DNA of 64,000 bases, taken from positions 434,001 to 498,000 of the forward strand of contig NC_016485.2 in the NCBI RefSeq assembly GCF_000227115.2. The letters run 5' to 3'. Below the pieces are notes generated by a model that saw nothing but the letters and a program-made list of their open reading frames with translations, was not told the origin of the DNA and made no database searches. The translations under genes and the position numbers were made by a program. Of the stretch, positions 50,059 to 62,773 are shown piece by piece. This stretch comes from Naumovozyma dairenensis CBS 421. Lineage: Eukaryota; Ascomycota; Saccharomycetes; Saccharomycetales; Saccharomycetaceae. Position 1 is the first letter of the stretch. Each line of letters begins with the position of its first letter.

Positions 50059-51720
50059 ATGAACAATACAGACAATGCAAATATAATGTCCACTGTATTA
50101 GACACTCATCATCAATCTCACAATTATCAACAACAACAAAAGGATTATAATTCTCATGACCATTCTCATTCTCATTCTCATCATCACTCTCAACAGCGAC
50201 AAAGACAACAGAATAATAAATCAATGATGAAAGATGGATCTCTACCGTCTCATTCCATCAGGAAGCATTTAAAACAACAAGAACGACAATCATACAACGT
50301 GACTCTAAAACCAAGAGAAAAATACACTAAAATCATGGTATTAAAATCATTAAATAGTACATTCGATACAAAATATTTAATTGTACCTTTCAAACCTAAC
50401 GGATTGAAATTCGGTAGACCAGTAGCTAACCCCACTGCTGCCTCTAATGCTCCACCGCAACCACCCCCGCCTTCTTCTTCCTCATGCTCATCATCCTCAA
50501 ATAATAATAATAATAATAATAACAATGCATCAATTGATCTATCAGCAACTTCTTGTTCTTCAATAATTCAAGTTAGACAAGATAATGGATACTTCGATTC
50601 AAGAGTCCTATCAAGAAATCACGCATTGTTAAGTTGTAACCCCACAAATGGATCCATATACATTAAAGATTTGAAATCAAGTAATGGAACATTCGTCAAT
50701 GGTGAAAGATTGACTGATTCGCAAGATAAAGAATTAAATATCGGCGATGTGTTGGATTTGGGGACCGATATTGATACTAAGTTTGATCATAGGAAAATTA
50801 GTGCTTTCATTGAAGATATCTTTATACTACCTCTAGTTGACAATGATGACACCACAACAAGAACAGCGAGTAGTGATGCCACAACAATAGCGGGTGACGA
50901 TTTACTGAAGGCTGGTTTTGAAACTACGTTGTTTGGTGATGTTGTGGATGAAATTACATTAGAGGAGACCCTATTCGGATCGGATGATAATAATGAAATA
51001 TTAAGTGGTATTTTCATTAATAATTCCATTGGAACAAATAAGAAATTGATTGATGTGATTAAATCCTTTGGAGTTACGGTATCTTTGAACAATCATCAAC
51101 TTTTAACTGCAAAATCTGTTGAAACTTTCCTAATGGATTATTCTAATGAATTGGACAAGTTACATAAATTGTTGACCGAAAGGAATGATAAACATTTATC
51201 TCATTTACAAAATAATTTAAGACAAGCATTGACTAAACAACAGGAATCGTTGATGAAAGATCATCAAAAGGAATTAAATGATATTGAAAATGATCAACAT
51301 GCTATGGAAAAGCAATTTAAACTGGACGAAATTGAAAATAATAATCGATTGAAAGAAATTGAATTGGAATTGGAAGATTTAAGAACAAGATTGGAAGTTG
51401 AAAGATATAAAAATTCTCAATTACTGAAAGATTATGATGAAATGAAAGAGAAAACAAAGGAGAAACAACAAGATGGAGACACTATTGTTGTCGATACCGA
51501 AACTGAAAGCAAAACTGAGAAACCACGAATGGATAAGGAAAAACATGCTACCAACGATAATAGAGAAACTATAAATAAAGGGAGTGTACGACAGCCTTGT
51601 TACATTGATAAGGGAAACAAGCGGGAAAAGACGTATTCGCATAATTTCCTTCCATTATTCACTCTAGGTGCCATATCTATGGGTATTTTTGCATTCACTT
51701 TAAAACACTTTTTTCTCTAA
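50059..51720 (+). CDS. FAR10: Far10/Vps64, FHA-domain tail-anchored protein
   Basis: The open frame starts at a GTG (50002); the first ATG, 50059, is chosen and gives 553 residues. An FHA domain runs from about residue 90 to 245 (FKPNGLKFGRPV, SRNHALLSCN, IKDLKSSNGTFVNGERL), interrupted by a Pro/Ser/Asn-rich insert. A coiled coil follows (about 370-470) and a C-terminal hydrophobic tail (LFTLGAISMGIFAFTLKHFFL) suggests an ER or nuclear-envelope tail anchor. The family (Far9/Vps64, Far10) belongs to the Far complex (STRIPAK-like), which controls recovery from pheromone arrest and TORC2 signalling. RAV2 on one side and LIP2 on the other fit both paralogues, so this may be the single descendant. 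A His-Ser repeat lies near residues 28-42. Confidence 0.85.
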   Translation: MNNTDNANIMSTVLDTHHQSHNYQQQQKDYNSHDHSHSHSHHHSQQRQRQQNNKSMMKDGSLPSHSIRKHLKQQERQSYNVTLKPREKYTKIMVLKSLNSTFDTKYLIVPFKPNGLKFGRPVANPTAASNAPPQPPPPSSSSCSSSSNNNNNNNNNASIDLSATSCSSIIQVRQDNGYFDSRVLSRNHALLSCNPTNGSIYIKDLKSSNGTFVNGERLTDSQDKELNIGDVLDLGTDIDTKFDHRKISAFIEDIFILPLVDNDDTTTRTASSDATTIAGDDLLKAGFETTLFGDVVDEITLEETLFGSDDNNEILSGIFINNSIGTNKKLIDVIKSFGVTVSLNNHQLLTAKSVETFLMDYSNELDKLHKLLTERNDKHLSHLQNNLRQALTKQQESLMKDHQKELNDIENDQHAMEKQFKLDEIENNNRLKEIELELEDLRTRLEVERYKNSQLLKDYDEMKEKTKEKQQDGDTIVVDTETESKTEKPRMDKEKHATNDNRETINKGSVRQPCYIDKGNKREKTYSHNFLPLFTLGAISMGIFAFTLKHFFL

Positions 51721-51892
51721 ACAAAACATAATAAATACAGGACCAATTATGATGATATAAAAATATAAGTATCTACATGTGTATATATATTCAAATAATT
51801 AAAATTGCTTCATAATAAGATATATTGCTCTACTTTCTTTCACATATATTTACAAGTACAGTTACACATTCATACGTAATACTGGGCAAGGT

Positions 51893-52912
51893 CTATACAG
51901 GCATATCGTCTGCTTGCATTCGTTCCACTTTGTTGATACCTAACAATTTAGCAAGACTTTTCACAAATTCAACTGCTACATCTTGAACATCAATCTTACT
52001 ATCACTTGAAACCCTCTGTTCCTCAATTGATGTAGCCCTTTTATTTGGCAAACCACACATTTCAAAGGAATTCATATATAATAATTCTGGATTAACATTA
52101 ATCGCCACTCCATGAGATGTAATTGATCTTCTTACATGTATTCCGATACTTGCAATTTTGTCATCTTCATCAACCCAAACTCCCGTATTTTGGGTCAATT
52201 GTGATCTTAAGTGTAAATCTTTAACGTTATATAGTGTTTGCATAGTAGCTTTTTCAATAGTCGATACTAGACATTTCGCAGGAAACTTATGGAATGTTTT
52301 CAAATCCAATATAATATACGCCACCATTTGTCCCGGTCCATGGTATGTAATTTGACCACCTCTTTCCACCTGAACAAATTTAGGTTTCAATGGTTGTACA
52401 ACATCTTCAGTTGTGGTTGTTGGCTGGAAATTTTCAAATCTATCAACTTGTTCTTGAGTTATCGTCTTTTTAATCCTTTTACCACCAGTATACGTGGGTT
52501 CAAATTCAAAAGTTAAGACCACTGGGTTTGGTTTCATCAATAGTATATTATCGATGATTGATTTTTCATTGTCATTAATCCTAGCGGAGTCTCCATGCTC
52601 TTCATGTAATTCATTAAGTCTTTTTTTGATTTTCGATTGTAATTCTTTCATATCTAACTGGGCTCTAACAATCTTCTCTTGAATTAAAATGCCTTTCGTG
52701 AATGGAATCTTTTTGATAAACTGTAAATGTCTTATCGTCCGAGCAGAGGAATCAATGGGATAAGTAGTCGCAATGTCTCCATTCCCATTCCTATCCTGAT
52801 TTTCTGCTTGGACTGTGGAAAAGATTGAAATGTCTCTTTTGACTAGAGATGTTAATGGCCTTATAAATAGTCCTGACGGTATTATTACACTTGAATTCAT
52901 CATTATAGGCAC
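51893..52912 (-). CDS. LIP2: Lip2, mitochondrial octanoyl (lipoyl) transferase
   Basis: The 339-residue protein (S. cerevisiae 328) has the LipB signature RGGQITYHGPGQMVAYIILDL (about 185-205), IASIGIHVRRSITSHGVAINVN with the conserved lysine-side loop (about 255-275), and the catalytic cysteine in MCGLPNKRATSI (about 284). The N-terminus is basic with hydroxylated residues, consistent with a mitochondrial presequence. Lip2 transfers octanoate from acyl carrier protein to Gcv3 and related proteins for lipoate formation. Note RVR-type variation: the motif reads HVRRSIT where bacterial LipB has a Lys/Arg-rich match. Order FAR10-LIP2-VPS34 follows YLR238W-YLR240W. Confidence 0.94.
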   Translation of the reverse strand: MPIMMNSSVIIPSGLFIRPLTSLVKRDISIFSTVQAENQDRNGNGDIATTYPIDSSARTIRHLQFIKKIPFTKGILIQEKIVRAQLDMKELQSKIKKRLNELHEEHGDSARINDNEKSIIDNILLMKPNPVVLTFEFEPTYTGGKRIKKTITQEQVDRFENFQPTTTTEDVVQPLKPKFVQVERGGQITYHGPGQMVAYIILDLKTFHKFPAKCLVSTIEKATMQTLYNVKDLHLRSQLTQNTGVWVDEDDKIASIGIHVRRSITSHGVAINVNPELLYMNSFEMCGLPNKRATSIEEQRVSSDSKIDVQDVAVEFVKSLAKLLGINKVERMQADDMPV

Positions 52913-53167
52913 CTTTCCATCTTAGTCCTAGTTTGTTTCTGTTTTCATATCAAGTCGTCTTTCGAATATAAAGGGAAACTAAAGTTAACTATAGATTTTC
53001 AGTATTTCATCAAATGAGCAAACTCAAATGAGAACAACAAACAACAACAGAATATTTGTTGGAATATAATCTATGAAGTGGTCGGCTAGTTGATCATTTT
53101 CATTCCAGGGTATTAGTAAAGCACATGAATAGAAACTCCTTTTCTTTTCTGTAAAAATCTTCCAAAA

Positions 53168-55909
53168 ATGCCTGCCAATAACACCACTTTTTGCATATCC
53201 CAAGATTTAGAGATCCCATTAAGAATAAAAATTGGCTCCTTACAAGGACAAAAACCATTATTAAAGGCATCTCAACGGTTTCTAAACCCAACTTTGACCC
53301 AAAAAGGTTCAAATATGTTCCCAAATAGCGATTTCATAGTATCAATACAAGTCATTGATCAAGAAAGAGATAGAAATTTAACAATACCAATATTTACACC
53401 ATATATACCATTTAAACATGCAAGGAAATGGGACCATTGGTTAACTTTACCCATTCAAATTAAACAATTACATGTATCTAATAAACTGAAGATAACTATC
53501 TGGGAATATGATGGGTTTAAACGAATACCTTTTTTTCAGCTGGAAACTTACATTTATGACTCCAATGATTTCCAATTAAAACGTGGTAAAGAATCTTTAA
53601 TGTTTAAATACGTCAATAAGGATGATGATTACGATTTAGATGAGGTGCACATTATTGAAAATGATCCTATTCAATGCAATTTAAATAAATATTATCAAGG
53701 TGAAATAAAAAAAGTAGATTGGTTGGATAAGATTACCATTCCGAAATTAGAATCTTTACAAGAATCTAAGAAATTACCCCTTGGGACCTTTGTATTGAAT
53801 ATTGAGTTCCCAATTTTTGAAATGCCAGTCATTTTCGTTGAAAAGTCATTGAATGATACTCAAAACCAAATACCTACATTACATAATTTTGAATTGACAA
53901 ATAATATGTTGCCCTTAAACAATACTGCTTCTATTGTGAGGAATAATAACAATAATATCAGTAATGGGGGAATAGATTCAAATCATAATAAGACTGATGC
54001 CAGATTGAAAATTTCATTAGGTGATAAATATAATTCAACTTTGAAGATTTATGATCCTGATCAATTTAGTCTAGATCCCATTGAAGAGAAATTCAGAAGG
54101 TTGGAAAGAGCTGCTAAACACTCTAATTTAGATAGACAAGTGAAGCCGAATGCCAAAAAAAGAGATTATTTAAATAAAATTATTAATTATCCACCAGGAA
54201 CAAAATTAACCGCACATGAAAAGGGTTCCATTTGGAAATACAGATATTATCTTATGAATAATAAGAAGGCGTTGACCAAATTATTGCAAAGTACAAATTT
54301 AGCAGAAGAATCAGAAAGAGGGGAAGTCTTGGAATTAATGGATTCATGGGCGGAAATTGATATTGACGATGCCATCGAACTTTTAGGTTCGAAGTTCAAG
54401 AACCTTTCAGTGCGGTCATATGCTGTTAACAGATTAAAGAAAGCTGCTGATAGTGAACTAGAATTATACCTTCTTCAATTGGTGCAAGCTGTTTGTTTTG
54501 AAAATGTCACAATTTTTACTGACAAGACTAACAGTGAATTCACAATAGTCGATATGAATGCTACTGGTTCTCTTGATGCAACTACGAATTCTATTAAAAA
54601 CATACATCCAAACCAACGGACAATGCAACAGCAACAGCATAATATTAAGAAGAGTCTTATGAAGCCAATTAAAGAGAACGGTACATCGTTGGAAGAGACA
54701 CCTATTGTTATATCTCCATTGGCTGAGTTTTTAATACGGAGGGCTTTGAAAAATAGAAGATTGGGGAATTTTTTCTATTGGTACTTAAAGGCAGAATCAC
54801 AAGACAATCCATATTTAAACCAGATTCTTGATTCATATTGGGGTAGGTTATCCAAAGAGCATAAGAAAATCTTGAAAGATGAAATTCTTTTTGATAATTG
54901 TTTACATTCTATTTGTGAAGAGATTAAAAATTTAAGAGATACAATAACCAAAAAGGTAGAACTTTTGAATCATCTGTTAATAACAAAATTAAGACATATA
55001 TTGAAAAGCAAAACAATTTATTTACCACTGGATCCCAATATTCAAATAATTGATGTGATACCAGAAAGTTCTAAAGTTTTCAAAAGTTCTCTTTCCCCTT
55101 TAAAGATAACCTTTAAGACAGCAGATAATTCAATATATGCATTAATGTATAAAGTTGGAGATGACTTACGACAGGATCAACTAGTCGTTCAGATTATTTC
55201 CCTAATGAATGAATTATTAAAGAATGAAAATGTTGATTTGAAATTGACGCCTTATAAAATTTTAGCTACCGGTCCACAAGAGGGGGCTATTCAATTTATC
55301 CCCAATGATACCATGGCAGATATATTGAGTAAATATCATGGAATTCTTCCATTCTTAAAAGGTCATTATCCAGATAGTTCACAAGAATCAGGTGTTCAGG
55401 ATTGGGTCATGGACAATTTCGTTAAATCCTGCGCAGGTTATTGTGTCATTACATATATCTTAGGAGTTGGTGATAGACATCTTGATAATTTATTAATAAC
55501 TCCTGAAGGGTATTTTTTCCATGCGGATTTTGGATATATCTTGGGTCAAGACCCTAAACCATTCCCACCTTTAATGAAATTACCCCCACAGATCGTCGAA
55601 GCCTTTGGTGGAGCTGAATCATCCAATTATAATAAATTTAGAAGTTATTGTTTTGTTGCATATTCTATTTTGAGACGTAATGCAGGTTTGATTTTGAATT
55701 TATTTGAATTAATGAAAATGTCAAATATACCAGATATCCGTATAGATCCAAACGGTGCGATATTGAAAGTTCAAGAAAGATTTAATTTAGATATGTCTGA
55801 GGAAGACGCCACGATACATTTCCAAACATTAATAAATGGTAGTTTGAATGCATTGTTGCCTATTGTCATTGATCATCTACACAATTTGGCTCAATACTGG
55901 CGTGCTTAA
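53168..55909 (+). CDS. VPS34: Vps34, class III phosphatidylinositol 3-kinase
   Basis: The 913-residue protein (S. cerevisiae 875) has a C2 domain (about 20-215), an accessory helical PIK domain starting near residue 305 and a C-terminal lipid-kinase domain. That domain includes the DDLRQDQLVVQ motif, the catalytic loop GVGDRHLDNLLIT (about 765) and HADFGYILG. It ends with HNLAQYWRA, the conserved amphipathic C-terminal helix. Vps34 makes PI3P in two complexes with Vps15 and Vps30 (Atg14 or Vps38) for autophagy and vacuolar sorting. An Asn-rich insert (about 255-275) and a Gln-rich insert (about 480) account for the extra length. Confidence 0.96.
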   Translation: MPANNTTFCISQDLEIPLRIKIGSLQGQKPLLKASQRFLNPTLTQKGSNMFPNSDFIVSIQVIDQERDRNLTIPIFTPYIPFKHARKWDHWLTLPIQIKQLHVSNKLKITIWEYDGFKRIPFFQLETYIYDSNDFQLKRGKESLMFKYVNKDDDYDLDEVHIIENDPIQCNLNKYYQGEIKKVDWLDKITIPKLESLQESKKLPLGTFVLNIEFPIFEMPVIFVEKSLNDTQNQIPTLHNFELTNNMLPLNNTASIVRNNNNNISNGGIDSNHNKTDARLKISLGDKYNSTLKIYDPDQFSLDPIEEKFRRLERAAKHSNLDRQVKPNAKKRDYLNKIINYPPGTKLTAHEKGSIWKYRYYLMNNKKALTKLLQSTNLAEESERGEVLELMDSWAEIDIDDAIELLGSKFKNLSVRSYAVNRLKKAADSELELYLLQLVQAVCFENVTIFTDKTNSEFTIVDMNATGSLDATTNSIKNIHPNQRTMQQQQHNIKKSLMKPIKENGTSLEETPIVISPLAEFLIRRALKNRRLGNFFYWYLKAESQDNPYLNQILDSYWGRLSKEHKKILKDEILFDNCLHSICEEIKNLRDTITKKVELLNHLLITKLRHILKSKTIYLPLDPNIQIIDVIPESSKVFKSSLSPLKITFKTADNSIYALMYKVGDDLRQDQLVVQIISLMNELLKNENVDLKLTPYKILATGPQEGAIQFIPNDTMADILSKYHGILPFLKGHYPDSSQESGVQDWVMDNFVKSCAGYCVITYILGVGDRHLDNLLITPEGYFFHADFGYILGQDPKPFPPLMKLPPQIVEAFGGAESSNYNKFRSYCFVAYSILRRNAGLILNLFELMKMSNIPDIRIDPNGAILKVQERFNLDMSEEDATIHFQTLINGSLNALLPIVIDHLHNLAQYWRA

Positions 55910-56314
55910 TCCGTCGCATCTTATCAACGATTATTGACGGAATATTTTCTAAACTAACACTTATATAATTTGATAGGTATCCTTCAAATGCAGCAAGGAC
56001 GGCGTGGCGAATCTGTTTATATTCTTTCAGTATTAACTCAATTTATCCTCATTTTTCATAATATACTATCGGATATATATATATAGTCTACTCAACAAAG
56101 GTTACTTATATATCTTAGAACTTATAGTTAGTGACGCGTGCTGCTAAAATAAAACAAAATAAAGGTAACTTCTGAAAGAGTGATTTTTTGATTAAGATCA
56201 AGGTTCCTTCCATTTAAAAGAGAGTTCTTAACTCTTTTAGAGAAAGAGTATAAGGCATTACTCATATACATTATTTGATTATACTACAAAAGTACCTTTT
56301 AAACAGTTGTTTGC
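55910..56314. other. VPS34-CSC1 intergenic region
   Basis: 405 bp of AT-rich DNA with a TATA run near 56080-56090; no gene or RNA recognised. Confidence 0.5.
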
Positions 56315-58723
56315 ATGATTTCGAGCATTATATCGGACACTATACAAGGGTCCCTTAAGATTTCTGACGATGATGATCCTCATGATTTTAGGAAACCAAG
56401 TGCTATGGTGGTCACTACACAGACCGCCATTGCTACAATACTTGGATTATTTGCATTATTATCCTTTTCTATGCTCCTGAAAAAATTACCAAGATTATAT
56501 GCAAGTAGGAAATATAAAGATGATGGCAGTTTAAATTTACCCTCGTGGGATGAAACAAAACTTTTCGGTTGGCTAATAAACTTATTCCAAATTACTGATA
56601 AACACGTATTAGAATATGCTGGACTGGATGCGTTTGTGTTCTTATGTTTTTTCAAGATGTGTATCAAATTATTAGCTACTTATTGTGTTTTTGCCATCTT
56701 GATAATATCGCCAATAAGGTATCATTTCACAGGCCAATATGATGATGGATCTGATAATAATAATAGTTACCTAGGAATGACTAATTCCTTTGTGAAAAGA
56801 CATCTTACTATTAGCCAAGATATACCCATCGAAGCGCCTGAACGGGCAAATTTATACCTATGGATGTATGTGATATTTACATATCTCTTCACATTCTTGG
56901 CTATTTACATGCTAATATCTCAAACAAAACTTATAGTTAACACCAGACAGATTTACTTGGGAAGACAAAACACATTAACAGATAGAACTATAAGATTGTC
57001 TGGTATCCCCATTGAATTACGCGATAAACAAGCTTTGAAAAATAGGATTGAGCAATTGAAAATAGGAACAGTGTCGTCAATTACTATATGCCGTGAATGG
57101 GGGCCGTTAAATAGATTGTTCCATTATAGAAAGAATGTGTTGAAGGAGTTAGAATTGAAATATGCCGAATGTCCTTCTAGTCTTCGTAATCGTAACTATG
57201 AATCAAATGTCGAATATTATCCTTTAGGAAGAAATACTACAGATCCATCAAACATGGCTCCTGACAGCGGAACTACAAATACGAACACTGCTGTAACCGA
57301 TAGGGTAATAGCTAATGTTCCTCAAGGAGGAAGAGAAAGACCAGAGGAGGATAATGTCTTATACTCTGAAGTTAGGTTAGGTGAAAGACCGACAATCAGG
57401 ACAGGGCTTTTTGGATTATTTGGTGAGAAAATAGATGCTATCGATCATTTAGAAAAGCAATTAAAATTCATTGATGAGGAGATCATAGAAGCAAGAAAGA
57501 AACATTTTTCTGCTACTCCAACTGCATTTGTTACAATGGATTCTGTTGCCAATGCACAAATGGCAGCACAAGCAGTGTTAGACCCTAGAGTACATTATTT
57601 TATTACTAGATTAGCACCTGCACCTCATGATATAAAATGGGATAATGTTTGTTTATCAAGAAAGGAACGATTAACGAAGATTTATTCAGTGACTGTTTTC
57701 ATTGGTATATCTAGTATATTTTTGATTATCCCAGTTTCATATTTGGCCACATTATTAAACCTGAGATCCATTTCTAAGTTTTGGCCAAGTTTGGGTAAAA
57801 TATTAAAGGAACATCGCTGGGCGGAAAATATTGTTACAGGATTATTACCTACATATCTTTTCACATTAATGAATGTGGGGATCCCATATTTTTATGAATA
57901 TTTAACAAGTCGTCAAGGGTTAGTTTCATACAGTGAAGAGGAGATTTCATTAGTATCTAAAAATTTCTTTTACATTTTCGTCAATTTGTTTTTAGTTTTC
58001 ACTTTAGCAGGGACAGCATCAAATTATTGGGGCTATTTAAGTGATACCACCAAGATTGCATATCAATTGGCAACCTCTGTAAAGGAAATGTCATTATTTT
58101 ATGTTGATTTAATAATTTTACAAGGTATTGGTATGTTCCCCTTCAAATTGTTATTAGCTGGTAGTTTAATTGGGTTCCCATTGGTGAAAATTCAAGCCAA
58201 GACACCAAGACAAAGAAATGAACTTTATAATCCACCAATTTTCAATTTTGGTCTTCAATTACCACAGCCAATATTAATATTAATTATAACTTTGTTATAC
58301 AGTGTTATGAGTACAAAACTTTTGGTGTCCAGTTTGGTATACTTTATTATTGGATTCTATGTTTATAAATATCAATTAATATACGCCACTGATCATTTAC
58401 CTCATTCTACGGGGAAAGTATGGCCACTAATCTTTAGAAGAGTCATTGTTGGTATTTTATTATTCCAATTAACTATGACAGGTACTTTAGCAGGGTTTGA
58501 CGGAGGTTGGATTTTATCATCATGGTTATTCCCCTTACCATTTATTACTTTAAGTTATCTTTATGATTTTGAGAAAAATTATTTACCCTTGTCGCAATAT
58601 ATTGCTTTGAGTTCCATTCGTGAACATGAAAGGGATAATTCTATGGTTTGCTCTAGTGTTGAAACAGAATCATATGAATATCCATATTTAATTGATGGAC
58701 TAGAAGGGCCAATTTTAAGTTAG
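56315..58723 (+). CDS. CSC1: Csc1, calcium-permeable cation channel (OSCA/TMEM63 family)
   Basis: The 802-residue polytopic protein (S. cerevisiae 782) has an N-terminal membrane segment, a cytosolic RNA-recognition-like domain (about 215-415, with [19 protein letters not shown] and [18 protein letters not shown]), then the DUF221/RSN1_7TM membrane region. [20 protein letters not shown] marks the junction typical of OSCA proteins. Csc1 is a hyperosmolarity-gated calcium-permeable channel homologue. An Asn/Thr-rich insert lies near residues 310-330. The position after VPS34 fits YLR241W. Confidence 0.95.
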   Translation: MISSIISDTIQGSLKISDDDDPHDFRKPSAMVVTTQTAIATILGLFALLSFSMLLKKLPRLYASRKYKDDGSLNLPSWDETKLFGWLINLFQITDKHVLEYAGLDAFVFLCFFKMCIKLLATYCVFAILIISPIRYHFTGQYDDGSDNNNSYLGMTNSFVKRHLTISQDIPIEAPERANLYLWMYVIFTYLFTFLAIYMLISQTKLIVNTRQIYLGRQNTLTDRTIRLSGIPIELRDKQALKNRIEQLKIGTVSSITICREWGPLNRLFHYRKNVLKELELKYAECPSSLRNRNYESNVEYYPLGRNTTDPSNMAPDSGTTNTNTAVTDRVIANVPQGGRERPEEDNVLYSEVRLGERPTIRTGLFGLFGEKIDAIDHLEKQLKFIDEEIIEARKKHFSATPTAFVTMDSVANAQMAAQAVLDPRVHYFITRLAPAPHDIKWDNVCLSRKERLTKIYSVTVFIGISSIFLIIPVSYLATLLNLRSISKFWPSLGKILKEHRWAENIVTGLLPTYLFTLMNVGIPYFYEYLTSRQGLVSYSEEEISLVSKNFFYIFVNLFLVFTLAGTASNYWGYLSDTTKIAYQLATSVKEMSLFYVDLIILQGIGMFPFKLLLAGSLIGFPLVKIQAKTPRQRNELYNPPIFNFGLQLPQPILILIITLLYSVMSTKLLVSSLVYFIIGFYVYKYQLIYATDHLPHSTGKVWPLIFRRVIVGILLFQLTMTGTLAGFDGGWILSSWLFPLPFITLSYLYDFEKNYLPLSQYIALSSIREHERDNSMVCSSVETESYEYPYLIDGLEGPILS

Positions 58724-58848
58724 TAGTAACTGAAGACATTTTTTATGATAATAAAGTGTGTTAATAGATTATATCATAGACATATATACATACACATATA
58801 AATAGAACTATTTAAAAAATTACATTGTACAGCGTCGTGTTTGTCTTT

Positions 58849-59733
58849 TCATCCTGTAATGAAATATTTCAATGATTCCAATCTCAATAATTCGACATCA
58901 ATTTCAGATTTTAAATAAGTTTTCATTAAATGAATATTACATTTAGAAACAAATAATATCAGTATTGGTTTCGTACAAGTATATCTTGCGAATGATACGA
59001 ATGTAAATATTCTCAAAATGGTAAAATATGATAAATTCGTGACAATCCTTAAAGATTCCACTATATAGAAATTTGCGACCCATTTAATTATACTCATTGA
59101 CAAAATGGTATCATATGGCCAAATCAACATTAAAATGGGGAAAATCTTGGCACCATATGATAATAATATCGTATATGAAATGACATGTTTTGCGTTTTTC
59201 ACGTTGGTACCCCATTTACACCATGATATGATAAAATATTGGATAAGATAATGAAACATTGAGATATCTATTAAACAATAAAGAGTGAAATATGCGTATT
59301 GTATCAATGCATTTTCAGTCAAGATACGAGACATTAACAATGATCTCTTATGAGGAGGTGTTTCATCTTCAGTGAACCAAGTTAAATATATTTCAAAAGT
59401 GAGTAATAACAACCATAATCTATTTAAGTCATCGAATTTCAGTAGCCAATTCCGTATATTGTTTCGGAGTATTAGCAGTCTGGATCGGAGGGGACCTTGT
59501 AAGGGTTTACTTTCTTTGTATTTTGACAATCTTTCCTCCAATGAGTTGAATACTAGATGTCTATAAGCACCAGGTTTCAGTAATAGTAAATCAATGAACA
59601 TTAAAACATTATCGAACTCTACATATTTATCGACGATATTGTGACATTGTGAACATTCGGTCAATTGGATATGCTTATTGGAATAAACTGTATATAACGA
59701 ATCCACCGCAGCACCACACTCAATACAAATCAT
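58849..59733 (-). CDS. ARV1: Arv1, ER lipid-homeostasis protein
   Basis: The N-terminus carries the Arv1 homology domain with a zinc-ribbon pair, CIECGAA and ECSQCHN, followed by VDKYVEFDNVLMFIDLLLLKPGAYRHLVFNSL, which is nearly invariant in the family. Several membrane segments follow. Length is 294 residues against 321 in S. cerevisiae. Arv1 affects sterol and sphingolipid distribution and GPI-anchor delivery at the ER. It is divergent from GPN3 with a 329-bp shared promoter, as in YLR242C/YLR243W. Confidence 0.95.
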   Translation of the reverse strand: MICIECGAAVDSLYTVYSNKHIQLTECSQCHNIVDKYVEFDNVLMFIDLLLLKPGAYRHLVFNSLEERLSKYKESKPLQGPLRSRLLILRNNIRNWLLKFDDLNRLWLLLLTFEIYLTWFTEDETPPHKRSLLMSRILTENALIQYAYFTLYCLIDISMFHYLIQYFIISWCKWGTNVKNAKHVISYTILLSYGAKIFPILMLIWPYDTILSMSIIKWVANFYIVESLRIVTNLSYFTILRIFTFVSFARYTCTKPILILFVSKCNIHLMKTYLKSEIDVELLRLESLKYFITG

Positions 59734-59920
59734 CTCAATTCACGATAAAAACACCTTACGTACTTCAAAAAGAGACGGTTAACTTGTTGGTTTCTTGCTT
59801 GTTATTTAATCGTTGTAGTCATTCTGTTTTATAAACCATTTTGAAAAATCGTCCTTTACGAATTTATATTTTTTGGAAAATTATTTCACTACAAAAAATG
59901 TTACTTAAAACACTGACACC

Positions 59921-59965
59921 ATCTCATCTCATCTCATCTCACCTCAAGGGAAAGGAAAGGAAAGG
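59921..59965. repeat. (ATCTC)4 and (GGAAA)3 pentamer repeats in the ARV1-GPN3 promoter
   Basis: Four perfect ATCTC units (59921-59940) plus one variant are followed directly by GGAAA units (from about 59949). The two repeats give adjacent pyrimidine and purine tracts about 100-140 bp upstream of the GPN3 start. Confidence 0.85.
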
Positions 59966-60062
59966 ATAAGAAGTTGATATAAGCTGTTTACTCTCAAATA
60001 GTTGAGTACCATTTCATTCCCTAGCATTTAAAACACAAGGAAAAAAGAACTAATACATTTCA

Positions 60063-60884
60063 ATGTCGCGAGTAGGTGTCTTAGTCTTAGGCCCAGCTGG
60101 TGCTGGTAAGAGTACATTTTGTAATTCTATCATATCGCATATGCAAACTATAGGTCGTCGAGCCCATATTGTGAATCTTGATCCAGCAGCAGAACCTAAT
60201 CAATATGAATTTACCATTGATATAAGAGATTTAATCTCATTAGATGATGTCATGGAAGAATTAGATTTGGGACCTAACGGTGGATTAATCTATTGTTTTG
60301 AATATCTTTTGAAAAATCTAGATTGGTTAGATGAGGAAATTGGTGATTATAATGATGAATTCTTAATATTTGATTGTCCCGGTCAAATTGAATTATATAC
60401 TCATATTCCTGTGTTACCTAATATTGTACGTCATTTACAAGGGCAATTGAATTTTAATCTTTGTGCTACATATCTATTGGAAGCACCATTCGTAGTAGAT
60501 ACATCTAAGTTCTTTAGTGGTGCATTATCTGCCATGTCTGCGATGATACTGTTAGAATTACCGCATATAAATGTTTTGAGTAAATTAGATTTGATTAAAG
60601 ATGATTATAACAAGAAAAGATTGAAAAGGTTTTTAAACCCTGATGCCATGCTTTTATCCACGGAGACGATAGATAAGGAAATGAATCCAAGATTTCATCA
60701 TTTGAATGAGTGTATTGCCAATTTGGTAGATGATTTCGGAATGGTACAATTCTTACCATTAGAATCTAAGAATCCAGATAGTATAATGACAATCTTATCA
60801 TATATAGATGACGTGACACAATGGGCAGAAACTCAAGAACCAAAGGAACCAGATGATCAAATAGACATAGAAGACATGGAATAG
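60063..60884 (+). CDS. GPN3: Gpn3, GPN-loop GTPase
   Basis: The 273-residue protein (S. cerevisiae 272) starts [20 protein letters not shown] with the P-loop at 9-17. The GPN insertion is in [16 protein letters not shown] (about 70-85), G3 is [17 protein letters not shown], and the guanine-specificity motif is LSKLDL. The C-terminal acidic tail is typical. Gpn3 works with Npa3 (Gpn1) in assembly and nuclear import of RNA polymerase II. The position next to ARV1 fits YLR243W. Confidence 0.97.
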   Translation: MSRVGVLVLGPAGAGKSTFCNSIISHMQTIGRRAHIVNLDPAAEPNQYEFTIDIRDLISLDDVMEELDLGPNGGLIYCFEYLLKNLDWLDEEIGDYNDEFLIFDCPGQIELYTHIPVLPNIVRHLQGQLNFNLCATYLLEAPFVVDTSKFFSGALSAMSAMILLELPHINVLSKLDLIKDDYNKKRLKRFLNPDAMLLSTETIDKEMNPRFHHLNECIANLVDDFGMVQFLPLESKNPDSIMTILSYIDDVTQWAETQEPKEPDDQIDIEDME

Positions 60885-61157
60885 ACTACATATAGACATC
60901 CATGAAGCATGAGAACATAGATAACTTTCAACTTCTTTATAAAATATAGAATCTCTGTCGTTTTATATCCTTTTTATAGTGTCGTAATAAGCGATTTTGG
61001 AATTTTTCACACAAAATTTTCCAAAATTGAAAAATTATTATTAAAATAAGAAGAATATACATATAAGAAGATTGAGGGCATCTGAACTGTCTGTTCGAGA
61101 ATTAGATTCTATATTTGATTCCATCCCTCCTCGAAATATATATATAGTATAGAATAA

Positions 61158-62558
<1,401 letters not shown>

Positions 62559-62773
62559 TTTATAACGTAACTATGCAGCATAAATAATAAATCCACACTA
62601 CTTAGAATAAAAGACAGTATCTTATGATATATATCAAAACTAAACGAGGAGTGCAAGCCTATCACTTATTTCATATTAACTTATGTATCGCTATGCTGTC
62701 GTTTTGTTGATCGAAATTTTAGATATTATATATTTTTATTAGTATATGTTCTATTTTATCATATCATATTCAA